A DNA stretch of 64,000 nt from Mycolicibacterium rhodesiae NBB3 (GTDB lineage: Bacteria; Actinomycetota; Actinomycetes; Mycobacteriales; Mycobacteriaceae): NCBI RefSeq assembly GCF_000230895.2, contig NC_016604.1, positions 1,240,001 to 1,304,000 on the forward strand, read 5' to 3'. Positions 52,856 to 61,398 of the stretch are shown here, piece by piece; the stretch's first letter is position 1; every line of letters begins with the position of its first letter. The position numbers and the translations under genes were made by a program. The notes under the pieces are model-generated. The model was not told the DNA's origin. It searched no databases and was given only the letters and a program-made list of their open reading frames with translations.

Positions 52856-53956
52856 CTAATTGCGGATAAGCCCGCGCAGGGCACTCTCATAGTCCGCGCA
52901 GACCTGTGCCCAGGAGTAGTGCCGGATGGCTCGCTCAAGGTTCGCCTGACCGGCTTTCTCGCGCTCCTCGGTGCTGCTTGCCATCAACGCGAGTATCGAC
53001 TTGGTGATCGCGTCCGAATCGGGGATGACGAAGTGGCCCGCTTGACCGAGAACCTCGCGATTGTAGACAGTGTCTCTAGCCAGGATCGGCGCCCCGGCCG
53101 CCATCGCTTGAACCAATGCCGGGTTGGTGCCACCAACACTGTGACCATGAAAGTACAAGCCTGCGTGTTGCCAAAGTGCAAGCAGCAGTGGGTCGTTACT
53201 CACGTGGCCAAGCCATGTTACTAACGGATGGTCGGCGGCCAAGGTTCGGGCTGCGTCGTCCCAGTCCCCTCCATATCCGGAGCTTCCGACTATGACCACA
53301 GGGTGACGTGCGGCAATGGCCGGTACAGCGTCAAAGAACTCCTGCATGCTGTTCTCGGCGACGAATCTTGCGACAACCAGTACATACCCCCGATGTGCCA
53401 ACCCTTCCGGAACGGGAAGGGCCGGCGGCACATCGCCACCATAGGGAATGTAAGTCCCCGTCACTCTGAACGTTTGCCGCCAGTAACTCTCGATCGCGCG
53501 CGAATCGAAGACGAGACCGTTCGCGTGCCTCGCAGCGAATCCTGCGCCGGTACGAAAAACGCGTTGGGCGAGTGGGTTCCATTTAGCTCTTTCCCACTCG
53601 ATTCCGTCCACATTCACCAGGGTCGGAACACGACTGGCCCTCAGGATAGGCAGGAAATAACCGTTCGCGACATTCATCACCAGGGCGGCGTCTGGACGGC
53701 GCGCAGCAGTATCGAGAGCCGAGGTCAATCCGTACGAGAGCGTGCTCAGACTCTTGGTTTCAAATCCGGGCGTTGTCCGGGTGGTGACAGCGGCGTCGGC
53801 GCATTCGCCGCCAGCCTGTGTGGTCCCGCGACGCCCGTACACCGTGACCTCCCAACCCATTCCGACCAAGTACGGCGCGAGCTTGCGTATTGCCGTCTCG
53901 AAACCCCCGTAATAACTTGGGTAACCGCGTGTTCCGATGACAGCTACTGACGGCAT
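52856..53956 (-). CDS. DUF1972/GT4-type glycosyltransferase
   Basis: A 366-residue GT-B glycosyltransferase with the DUF1972 N-terminal domain typical of rhamnosyl/galactosyl transferases of surface polysaccharides: VAVIGTRGYPSYYGGFETAI (~4-23). The C-terminal half has GHSVGGTNPALVQAMAAGAP (~274-293), the donor-binding EX7E-like region in which the first Glu is replaced (GGTNP). It lies 12 bp after the deacetylase stop on the same strand, so they are in one operon. Donor and acceptor are unknown. Confidence 0.9.
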   Translation of the reverse strand: MPSVAVIGTRGYPSYYGGFETAIRKLAPYLVGMGWEVTVYGRRGTTQAGGECADAAVTTRTTPGFETKSLSTLSYGLTSALDTAARRPDAALVMNVANGYFLPILRASRVPTLVNVDGIEWERAKWNPLAQRVFRTGAGFAARHANGLVFDSRAIESYWRQTFRVTGTYIPYGGDVPPALPVPEGLAHRGYVLVVARFVAENSMQEFFDAVPAIAARHPVVIVGSSGYGGDWDDAARTLAADHPLVTWLGHVSNDPLLLALWQHAGLYFHGHSVGGTNPALVQAMAAGAPILARDTVYNREVLGQAGHFVIPDSDAITKSILALMASSTEEREKAGQANLERAIRHYSWAQVCADYESALRGLIRN

Positions 53957-53968
53957 CGATATCCCATT

Positions 53969-54760
53969 CTATTTGTATGCTTTTCTTATGGCAGATTGCA
54001 CCGATGTGGGTAGCAGCTTTTTCGCTAGCTTTTTAATTGGGCTCACGTAAAAACTTCGGCTGATGAGATTCAGCGGTACGCTGACGGATGCCTTTTGCAC
54101 CGGCCCATCGGGTTGGCGGACGCGATAGAACACCTCAAATTCAGGCCACTCAAAATCGTCGTGAAATGTCCAGCAGTCGTGCTCGATGTACAAGTTCTTC
54201 AACTGATGCGCCAGACCTCGATCGGTCTCACGCACGATGGGGGCCCCTTCAAGTAAATGAAGGCTCCGCTTCATCAATTTGGCGCTTCTATCACTGACGT
54301 AGCCGTCGACAAAGAGATCGAAACCGATTCGTTCTTGCAACCGCTGGAGCACCCTAAACACCTGAACATGTTCTTCATGCCCATATTCCCCCCACGGATT
54401 GTGCGTGATAACGACACTTTCGGGCGCTAAGTTTGAGATCAAAATGCGGAATAGGTCTTCCGCATTTCTCTCGTACACCGCGCTCACGCGGCCGCGCAAT
54501 CGCAGTCCGCTCTCGGCTTCTTCTGGGCGGTACCAGTTTGCCGCGTCGAATCCACCGGACTGCCGCACTTTCAAGAATCTTACTTTGCCATGGGGATAGG
54601 TATCCATCAGTTGAGCGCGCCCGACGTCCCAGCTCTCTTTTGATGACGCAGACGCGCCGTAGCAGACGATGACGCTTTTACACAGATCGAAGATCGAGCT
54701 GAACCAGAGAATCTCGTCGTCGGGATGAGCCGCCACCAAGATTGCATTCTGAACATCCAT
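53969..54760 (-). CDS. PIG-L-family deacetylase
   Basis: A 263-residue LmbE/PIG-L zinc deacetylase-like protein. The metal-binding motifs are AHPDDE (~10-15) and GHEEH (~120), so it is likely active on an N-acetyl sugar. The ATG at 54760 is chosen because the beta strand NAILVAAHPDDE begins there. The gene uses more A/T-ending codons than the genes left of 48 kb, suggesting acquisition. It stands between the glycosyltransferase and the nucleotide-sugar dehydrogenase, so it may deacetylate a building block or the growing chain. Confidence 0.87.
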   Translation of the reverse strand: MDVQNAILVAAHPDDEILWFSSIFDLCKSVIVCYGASASSKESWDVGRAQLMDTYPHGKVRFLKVRQSGGFDAANWYRPEEAESGLRLRGRVSAVYERNAEDLFRILISNLAPESVVITHNPWGEYGHEEHVQVFRVLQRLQERIGFDLFVDGYVSDRSAKLMKRSLHLLEGAPIVRETDRGLAHQLKNLYIEHDCWTFHDDFEWPEFEVFYRVRQPDGPVQKASVSVPLNLISRSFYVSPIKKLAKKLLPTSVQSAIRKAYK

Positions 54761-54804
54761 ACGAAACCTCACAGCTTTTTGAAGGGTGCAGAAACGAGAG
54801 CGCC

Positions 54805-56163
54805 TCAAGCACCGGGGTTCGGCGCGCCGAGTTTGAACACGTTGGGCGCCGACACCTTGACAGCGTTGCGGGTGTCGACGATGACCCGCGCTGCCTGCAC
54901 GAGCTCGACATAGTCGAATGCCTGATGATCAGTCGCCACCACAACACAATCCGCTGCCGCCACGGTTTCGCGGCTATAGGGTACCGAGTCCATCCGTCGG
55001 CCAAGCACGGAGTGCTCCGCGTCCACGTGTGGCACAAAGGGATCGTGGTAGATGACGTCTGCACCCTTCTTCACCAAGAGCGTGATCACGTCCAACGCAG
55101 GCGACTCGCGAACATCGTCGACGTTGGGCTTGTAGGCGATACCCATCACGAGAATGTTGGCACCTTTGATCGACTTTCCCTGTTCGTTGAGCGCGTCGGC
55201 GATCTTGTCAACGACATATCGCGGCATGGACGCGTTGACGTGGCCGGCCAATTCGATGAAGCGGGCCTCGAAGCCCACCTCCTTGACTTTCCACGAGAGG
55301 TAGAACGGGTCTATTGGGATGCAGTGCCCGCCAAGCCCAGGACCCGGATAAAAGGGCATGAATCCGAACGGCTTCGTCGCGGCAGCCTCGATGACTTCCC
55401 AGACGTCGATGCCGATGCGATCGCACATCAGCGCCATCTCGTTGACGAGCCCGATGTTGATGGCGCGAAACGTATTCTCTAACAACTTGACCATCTCGGC
55501 TGCGCGTGGAGAGCTGACCTGAACCACACGATCGATGGACGCCCCGTACAGCTCAGCTGCCAGAGCCGAGCAATCGGATGTCAGACCCCCGACGACTTTC
55601 GGGACATTCTTGGTATTCCATTTCACATTGCCGGGGTCGACACGCTCCGGTGAAAACGCCAGGAAGAAGTCCAATCCAGCCCGCAGACCGGTTTCTTCAA
55701 GGATGTTCCGGACGATTTCATCAGTCGTACCCGGATAGGTGGTCGACTCGAGAACGACGAGCATTCCCGGCTGCAGGTGCTCCTTCACCAACTGCGCGGC
55801 AGACAGAACGTACGTCATGTCAGGATCCCTGGTTTTGCGCAGCGGTGTGGGCACGCAGATATTGATCGTGTCGAGGCTATCCGCAGCCTCCAAGTTCGGC
55901 ACCGCGCGGAGGCGGCCGGCATCAACCAGTGACGAGACCGAGGCGCCAGGCACATCCGCGATATAAGAGGTGCCGGCGTTTATCGCTTCGCACTTGTTTT
56001 GGTCTAGATCGATGCCAACGACCGAAAATCCCGCGTTGCCGAACTCAACGGCCAGCGGCAAGCCGACGTAACCAAGACCGATAACGGCGGTACGGGCTGT
56101 GCGCGTCGAAAGTTTCTGGAAGAGGGCCTCGGCGTGTGGGCTAATGAAAGAAGGAGCGGGCAT
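54805..56163 (-). CDS. UDP-sugar 6-dehydrogenase (WbpA/WecC-like)
   Basis: A 452-residue nucleotide-sugar dehydrogenase of the UDP-glucose/GDP-mannose dehydrogenase family. Motifs: AVIGLGYVGLPLAVEFGNAG (~22-41, NAD), the central STTYPGTT region, GGHCIPIDPFYLSWK with the catalytic Cys (~274) and GIAYKPNVDDVRESP. The pattern is closest to UDP-GlcNAc/UDP-ManNAc 6-dehydrogenases. It would supply a uronic or amino-uronic acid, predicting an acidic polysaccharide. The ATG at 56163 is chosen; upstream in-frame residues to 56241 are unrelated to the family. Confidence 0.92.
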   Translation of the reverse strand: MPAPSFISPHAEALFQKLSTRTARTAVIGLGYVGLPLAVEFGNAGFSVVGIDLDQNKCEAINAGTSYIADVPGASVSSLVDAGRLRAVPNLEAADSLDTINICVPTPLRKTRDPDMTYVLSAAQLVKEHLQPGMLVVLESTTYPGTTDEIVRNILEETGLRAGLDFFLAFSPERVDPGNVKWNTKNVPKVVGGLTSDCSALAAELYGASIDRVVQVSSPRAAEMVKLLENTFRAINIGLVNEMALMCDRIGIDVWEVIEAAATKPFGFMPFYPGPGLGGHCIPIDPFYLSWKVKEVGFEARFIELAGHVNASMPRYVVDKIADALNEQGKSIKGANILVMGIAYKPNVDDVRESPALDVITLLVKKGADVIYHDPFVPHVDAEHSVLGRRMDSVPYSRETVAAADCVVVATDHQAFDYVELVQAARVIVDTRNAVKVSAPNVFKLGAPNPGA

Positions 56164-56347
56164 GAGTTGACCCCCGACATAGGGGGCAGCCGAACAGAGA
56201 TCGCTGCCCCGGTGGTGTAATTCCCCCACATTGTCGAACATGCTGAGGGAATTTCGTAGCTAATGGCGAAGTTGCGTTGCCATGATCATCGGTCTCCCCG
56301 AAGAGGCCGCTGCCGGAGTGAATTCAAGGGGATACTTCCGAGGACTA

Positions 56348-58351
56348 TCAATCGCCGGTGCTATGCGCACCGGACGGTCCTTGCGCACGACGGGTTCTGC
56401 GCCGGCCGAAGTACAGAGCCCCCGCTATGACCGCAATGGTCGCGACCACTGCAGCCGCACCGGCGACTTTGATCCACCGCGCGGCACCAGCGGAGCTTGC
56501 CGGCTCGAATACATTGCTGGCTGGTCGGATCGACACGTTCGCCACGGTGCCCCCCGCGCCTGCCGCAAGCACGTCGCCCGTCAGTTGTCCCCAATCCTCG
56601 ACCGACCCGTCGATATAGCTGAACAGTCGGTCGACCAACCCCCACTGAGTAGTCGTCGTGACGAGCACGACTGAACGGTTACGTGGCGGATCGGCGAAAG
56701 CCTGGATGGAACCAAGCCCGTCACTGATGTTGACGCGCAGCGCAGTTGGCAGTTCGAAGTTGATTGATGAGCCGTCGCCACTCACGGGTGGATTCAGCGA
56801 GGTTTGCGTGATTGCTGCGGAGTTGGCCACGATGAGTGCACCTGAGGAGGCGGAGACTGCGGTTTGAAGGTCGACAACCTTCGGCGTCAACTCTGTGCTG
56901 GTGAGGCGGGCAATAGCGGCCACTACGCGGGCGGCGTAGCTGAGCTGATCGGGGCTGCTGCCGTCGAGCGCGACGAGGAATTGAGGGCTGAACTCAGACG
57001 GAAATGCGCCGAAACCGCCAAGCGGGGGACCGCCGCGGTGCATCGTCAGCGTCGATCGTGGATCGATCTGGAACGTCATCGAAGACACCAGGGGGCCACA
57101 CGGTTGGTCCGGCGTGTAGGTGAGAGCCAGTTGCAGGTTGATGAATTGTTGGTCCAGTACCTGGCTGTCCAGATCGAAGGTCGCGTCCAGACGCCCAGAT
57201 TGGTCGAGCGGGGCTCGATAGACGACAAGTTGCCCGGCGCGAATCACCACGGACGCGGCATCCCGAGCAGGCACTGGCGTGTAATCGGCGAGCAGATGCA
57301 CCTGGATACCGTCGAATCTGGGTCCCAATTTTGTCCGGTCGAAGGAGACGCCCAGCGTGCTCGTCTTGAGGAAAGAAGTGGACCTGCCACCTGCCTCCAA
57401 TTGACTGAACGTCAGTGTGTCACCGCTCAGGACAGAGTCAGCCCCTGCTTGGTCGACGCGGGCTGTAGCCGATTGCGCTAGTGGCTGCAGCCGAGTGGCG
57501 AGCAACGACACCTGGGCCGAGAGCTTCTCACCGTCACCCGACACTCGAAGGTACGCGGCTGGTGTCCCCACATTCTCGACGCTAAGACCGGGCTGGCCGG
57601 TCTCGACGACGACAGCACGTTCCAGATCGGGAGCCGGCGGCGGTAGCGCGCCACGCGGTTGGCTGACGACGGCGATAGACAGCGGCTGCGGCGAATAGAT
57701 TCGCTCCAACGTCGATGTCAACGTCAGCACTGCCTCCTGTTCGGCGGAGTTGGCATCGGTTGGCGAATAAATCGTGACCTTCTGAAGCACCGTAGGGAAG
57801 AAGTTCGCGATCGTAGTCGGGGGAAGCTGTGTCCCGGCGAATACTGTTGCCAAATCACTGAGCATCACATGCTGGGTAGGCCCGCAGTTTCGATCAAGTA
57901 CCTCGGTGGCTCGAGTGGTGAACGTCAGGTCGACCGAAGAATCCCGAACACGCGCCGCCGCAATGTCGACGTCGAAGGGCACCATCGCCACGCCGGGTGC
58001 GGCGGAGGGAAGATCGACCGACGCTAGGAACTTGCCGTCGCCGTCGGCGATCTCGACGTATCCGGCAGAGATATTCGTCGGTGTGTGAATCATGCCCTGC
58101 AACCGCGTGGCGGTCAGTCCCATTGGCAGCGGCACAGTGAAATCCACATTGCCATCGCCGTACAAATCCACGTTTGACTGCAGGCCGAGGGTAGGCCAAC
58201 GCAACGTCACGACGCCCGGCGCCGCGCTCGTCTGGGCACCGGGGTCGCCAGGCTGCGCATACGACGATCCGGCGACCGGTCCCGCGAGCGCTGCGGGAAT
58301 AACCAGCAATATCACCCAGGCCAGTGCGCGCACCGCCGCTCCGCGACTCAT
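56348..58351 (-). CDS. BcsB-like exported protein (cellulose-synthase regulatory-subunit family)
   Basis: A 667-residue protein with an N-terminal signal peptide (~8-32), a large external beta-rich region (~40-610) and one C-terminal TM helix (~637-657) followed by RRRTRR. The layout and blocks such as TFTTRATEVLDRNCGP, YRAPLDQSGRLDATFDLDS and DLTFTT match the BcsB family (PF03170), the periplasmic partner of BcsA-type synthases. No BcsA-like synthase is in the window. ATG 58351 is set by the signal peptide; the in-frame extension to 58609 is not secretory. Divergent from the Wzz-like gene. Confidence 0.82.
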   Translation of the reverse strand: MSRGAAVRALAWVILLVIPAALAGPVAGSSYAQPGDPGAQTSAAPGVVTLRWPTLGLQSNVDLYGDGNVDFTVPLPMGLTATRLQGMIHTPTNISAGYVEIADGDGKFLASVDLPSAAPGVAMVPFDVDIAAARVRDSSVDLTFTTRATEVLDRNCGPTQHVMLSDLATVFAGTQLPPTTIANFFPTVLQKVTIYSPTDANSAEQEAVLTLTSTLERIYSPQPLSIAVVSQPRGALPPPAPDLERAVVVETGQPGLSVENVGTPAAYLRVSGDGEKLSAQVSLLATRLQPLAQSATARVDQAGADSVLSGDTLTFSQLEAGGRSTSFLKTSTLGVSFDRTKLGPRFDGIQVHLLADYTPVPARDAASVVIRAGQLVVYRAPLDQSGRLDATFDLDSQVLDQQFINLQLALTYTPDQPCGPLVSSMTFQIDPRSTLTMHRGGPPLGGFGAFPSEFSPQFLVALDGSSPDQLSYAARVVAAIARLTSTELTPKVVDLQTAVSASSGALIVANSAAITQTSLNPPVSGDGSSINFELPTALRVNISDGLGSIQAFADPPRNRSVVLVTTTTQWGLVDRLFSYIDGSVEDWGQLTGDVLAAGAGGTVANVSIRPASNVFEPASSAGAARWIKVAGAAAVVATIAVIAGALYFGRRRTRRAQGPSGAHSTGD

Positions 58352-58696
58352 GACAACGTCCCGCGGTCCGGGTACGCGCCTGCGGCGTGGACTGGACCGA
58401 TCGAATTCACGCAGTTCCACTTTCAAGAGTTTTCGCAGCTCGTGACACGCTAGCCCGGGAGAGTACCGTAGCAGGCTATACGATTTCAATCCGCTTATCT
58501 CCCACCGGATAACAGCGTGTGGAACTTTCATCCGCTTTATTCCCACCCGAATGCAGGAGCCGGTCAAACAAATTGAATCGGGGTTCCGCCACGAAGATGG
58601 TGCGGACACCGATCCCGTCCGCCCCGGTGCGGATTCGGCGCTATCATCGATCCCCGGAGCAGGCCTCGCTTCGCTTTTGTATGTCCGACAAGTCGG
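58352..58696. other. divergent intergenic region between BcsB-like and Wzz-like genes
   Basis: A 345-bp region that should carry two divergent promoters. TATCAT (58642-58647) is a weak -10 candidate for the Wzz-like gene, about 50 bp before its start. Both strands contain short ORFs in this gap, but none has a recognisable domain. No repeats are seen. Confidence 0.4.
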
Positions 58697-59380
58697 GTGG
58701 ATATGGATCTTCGCAGCTATTGCCGTCTGCTAATTCGGCGCTGGCGGGTACTTCTGCTCGTCTTCATCTTGGTCGGCGCATTGCTAGCAGGTGCGGGATT
58801 CCTCATTCCCACGTCCTACACCGCGAACATTCGACTAGTTTTGGTGCCCAACATTTCCCCGTACTCGACCATCGAAGCACGCCAAGGCGCGCAGTCGTAT
58901 ATCGCAGAACGTATGAAGACCTATGCACAGGTAGTGACCACCACCCAGGTTCTGCAGCCGGTCATTGACACGGTCGGCCTGGGCGTCCGGGTGCCCGACC
59001 TGGTCAAAGACATAGAGGTGACCATCCCGCCGGACACGTTGGTCATCGACATTTCGGTGTCGGCGCCGACGGCCGCGAAGGCCGCATCGGCCGCAAGCCG
59101 CATCGCTGACCAGATGTCGCACGCGGTGGCCAACCTCGAAGGCGCCCCTTCGGTGAGCGATTCGCCGGTCTATGTCAAAGTGCTGCAGCCCGCCGACATA
59201 CCGTTGCACCGATCATCTCCAAACGTCGTGTTGAACCTCATCGTCGCAACCCTGGTGGCGTTGATTGCCGCTGTGTTCGCCGCGGTATTCGTACACAACT
59301 TCGAAAAGCCGCTCAGCGAAGATGAGGAAGTGGCGGCCGGCGGGGACGGCCGAAACGGTGAGGGGGCGTCCGGTCGATAA
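58697..59380 (+). CDS. Wzz-type chain-length/co-polymerase protein
   Basis: A 227-residue Wzz-family (PF02706) protein with two TM helices (~17-37 and ~182-203) flanking an external helical domain (~40-180). The N-terminal DLRSYCRLLIRRWRVLLLV pattern is typical of polysaccharide co-polymerases. The cytosolic tail is short and lacks the Walker motifs of a BY-kinase, so it would need a separate kinase or none. The start may be GTG 58697 or ATG 58703. It indicates Wzx/Wzy-type assembly and control of chain length. Confidence 0.87.
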   Translation: MDMDLRSYCRLLIRRWRVLLLVFILVGALLAGAGFLIPTSYTANIRLVLVPNISPYSTIEARQGAQSYIAERMKTYAQVVTTTQVLQPVIDTVGLGVRVPDLVKDIEVTIPPDTLVIDISVSAPTAAKAASAASRIADQMSHAVANLEGAPSVSDSPVYVKVLQPADIPLHRSSPNVVLNLIVATLVALIAAVFAAVFVHNFEKPLSEDEEVAAGGDGRNGEGASGR

Positions 59381-59473
59381 CCACTCTCGCGCGACTACCG
59401 CCATGTAGGTGCTGGTTGTCGCTCGACCGCACCGGGACCGATCAACCGTTCAGGAAGGCGGAGGGAAGACATC

Positions 59474-60322
59474 ATGACTTTGCTTATCGTCACGCCGATG
59501 CACGATGAGGCCGACAACGTGTCAGGTATCGTCGCCACCCTCCGGGCGCAGCGATTCCAGGATTTTGACTGGGTTGCCGTCGACGATGGCAGCACCGATG
59601 GGACCGCCGAACTTCTCGCCGAGGTCGATCCCGAAGACCTGGTCATGGTGGTCTCGAAGACCAACGATGGCGGACTGATCGGCGGATCGGCCTTCAGCGC
59701 ATGGCGTTTCGGCGTTGCGAAGGCGCTCCCCAGACGGCCGTATTCGCACGTCATGAAACTGGACGCCGACGTGCGGCTTGCTCCCGATTACCTCGAAAGG
59801 GTCACGGAACTCGCGCGCGGCGGGGTCGGCATCGCCGGCGGTCTCAGCGTGTCGGAGGGCATGAAAGAGCAGAAATTCCACGTGATGGGTGCAGTCAAGA
59901 TGTACACGTTGGAGGCGTACAGAGCTATCGAGTCCATGCCGACGGCTATTGGCTTCGACATCCTGGACGAAGTCGCAGCACGCCTCGTGGGTCTGGAGAC
60001 CCGGGTGGATACCGGCGCACATTTTGAGTTGGCCCGCTATACCGGTGCGAGCGAGGGTCTCAGTCACGGGCGATACCGCAACGGCCGGGGTTGCCGATGG
60101 ACCGGTTACTGGTTCCCGTACTTTCTCGTGCACTGCGGGCGCTACCTCGTTCGGCGCCCATACGTGACGGGTTCGCTTGCGATGCTGTGGGGCTACCTGC
60201 GTGCGGGCCGCGGGCCGTACGGGGAGGATTTGAAGAAGGCCCACGCTCAGATGCAGCGTGCCAAGCTCGCGCGGGCAGTCCGCAATCCGGTGAAGTTCTG
60301 GCGCGAGGCTTACAAGATCTGA
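59474..60322 (+). CDS. GT2-family glycosyltransferase
   Basis: A 282-residue GT-A glycosyltransferase. The nucleotide-binding N-terminus (LLIVTPMHDEADNVSGIVAT), VAVDDGSTDGT (~36-46) and the DXD-type motif KLDADVRL (~95-102) are clear. A strong ribosome binding region GGAGGGAAG precedes the ATG at 59474. Unlike BcsA it has no membrane domain apart from a possible C-terminal amphipathic helix. It should add one sugar to the lipid-linked repeat unit. It follows the Wzz-like gene by 93 bp and overlaps the convergent glycosyltransferase by 13 bp. Confidence 0.9.
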   Translation: MTLLIVTPMHDEADNVSGIVATLRAQRFQDFDWVAVDDGSTDGTAELLAEVDPEDLVMVVSKTNDGGLIGGSAFSAWRFGVAKALPRRPYSHVMKLDADVRLAPDYLERVTELARGGVGIAGGLSVSEGMKEQKFHVMGAVKMYTLEAYRAIESMPTAIGFDILDEVAARLVGLETRVDTGAHFELARYTGASEGLSHGRYRNGRGCRWTGYWFPYFLVHCGRYLVRRPYVTGSLAMLWGYLRAGRGPYGEDLKKAHAQMQRAKLARAVRNPVKFWREAYKI

Positions 60323-61398
60323 ACCGGGGCGTTGAAGGCGGAGTGGGCGGCAAATACGGGATCGGCTTGGAGGAGCTTCCGGCTGAGCGTTGGCGGGAGG
60401 CGCCGACCGTCTGCGGCGCCGGCGAGGATGCGGTAGCACGCGACATGTAGGGCGATACTGGTCGACCAGTCCCGTCGGGAGAGGTCAGGCGATCCGGCGG
60501 GCGGGGTCCGGGCGAGCGCGTCGCGCAAAGTTGCCGCGGTCAGCGGGCCGTCGTACAACATCAGCCATTGCTCGCCCACCTCATGAGCAATGGCCTCGTT
60601 GGATGGACTGCGCGGGGCGAGAACTGGACGGTCGATGCTCAGCGCATACAACAGCGCTCCCGAGTTGTACATCTGCGGATACGGCAGGCACACGAGTCGG
60701 TGCCGAAGAATTTCGGCCGTCAGTTCGTCATCCTCGCGGTGCCAGGGGTCAAACATCGCGAAGGGCACGTCCGCCATCGTCGCGCGCAACGCGTGTTCAT
60801 AGGATGTGTCGATTGCGCGCCCGGTGACCGTGAGCGTTGCCTCGGCATCGCGCGCTGCGGCGATGAGGCTTTCGATTGCTTTGTACCGTCGCAGCCATCC
60901 GAACAAGATGACATCCCGCTCGGGCTCCCGAGGTGAGGTGTCGACATGTTGGTCTCGCAGCCATGCGCGGTAGTCACCATGGAGGATGACCACGCCGCGG
61001 GTGGGGTCGTTCTCATCCGACTCGTTGAGGTAGATGCGGAGGGTGACCATTCGTTCCAGCGTGCGCAGCAGTCGCTGCTCGACTACGCCTTCCTTTTCGT
61101 GGGATGCGACGTTGTGCACCGTCAGAACAACGGGAACGCCGCGCGCTCGCAGCCTGGCGAGCAGTACAGCCGACAAGACTCTCTTGACCATCGTCTTCGG
61201 CCGCCCGGCGGCACGGTAGAGCTGGTGAGGCCACTGCACGTGAAATACGTCCGGACGGCAGAACAGCGCAGCGCGCCCGGACAGTGGTTCGACGTCGATC
61301 TGCTCGCTCAGCCCGGTTACCAGTTGCCGAAGGTAAGGGTTGTCCATGGGCTTGAGCGGTCCCGTCGACATCAGGACCTTCAACGGTGGGCCGCTCAT
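60310..61398 (-). CDS. GT-B-type glycosyltransferase (GumK/GT4-like)
   Basis: A 362-residue protein with a GT-B fold pattern: an N-terminal acceptor domain (VLMSTGPLKPMDNPYLRQLV; DVFHVQWPHQL at ~51-61; VLTVHNV at ~91-97) and a C-terminal donor domain (DVILFGWLRRYKAIESLIAA at ~162-181; NSGALLYALSIDRPVLAP). It lacks a strict EX7E motif. Related to exopolysaccharide glycosyltransferases. The start overlaps the Wzx-type gene stop (ATGA), so both are in one coupled unit. Confidence 0.85.
   Translation of the reverse strand: MSGPPLKVLMSTGPLKPMDNPYLRQLVTGLSEQIDVEPLSGRAALFCRPDVFHVQWPHQLYRAAGRPKTMVKRVLSAVLLARLRARGVPVVLTVHNVASHEKEGVVEQRLLRTLERMVTLRIYLNESDENDPTRGVVILHGDYRAWLRDQHVDTSPREPERDVILFGWLRRYKAIESLIAAARDAEATLTVTGRAIDTSYEHALRATMADVPFAMFDPWHREDDELTAEILRHRLVCLPYPQMYNSGALLYALSIDRPVLAPRSPSNEAIAHEVGEQWLMLYDGPLTAATLRDALARTPPAGSPDLSRRDWSTSIALHVACYRILAGAADGRRLPPTLSRKLLQADPVFAAHSAFNAPVQIL

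Noticed and set aside
52660..52869. 69-codon ORF in the epimerase/glycosyltransferase gap
   Set aside because: No ribosome binding site, no domain and overlap with the glycosyltransferase 3' end.
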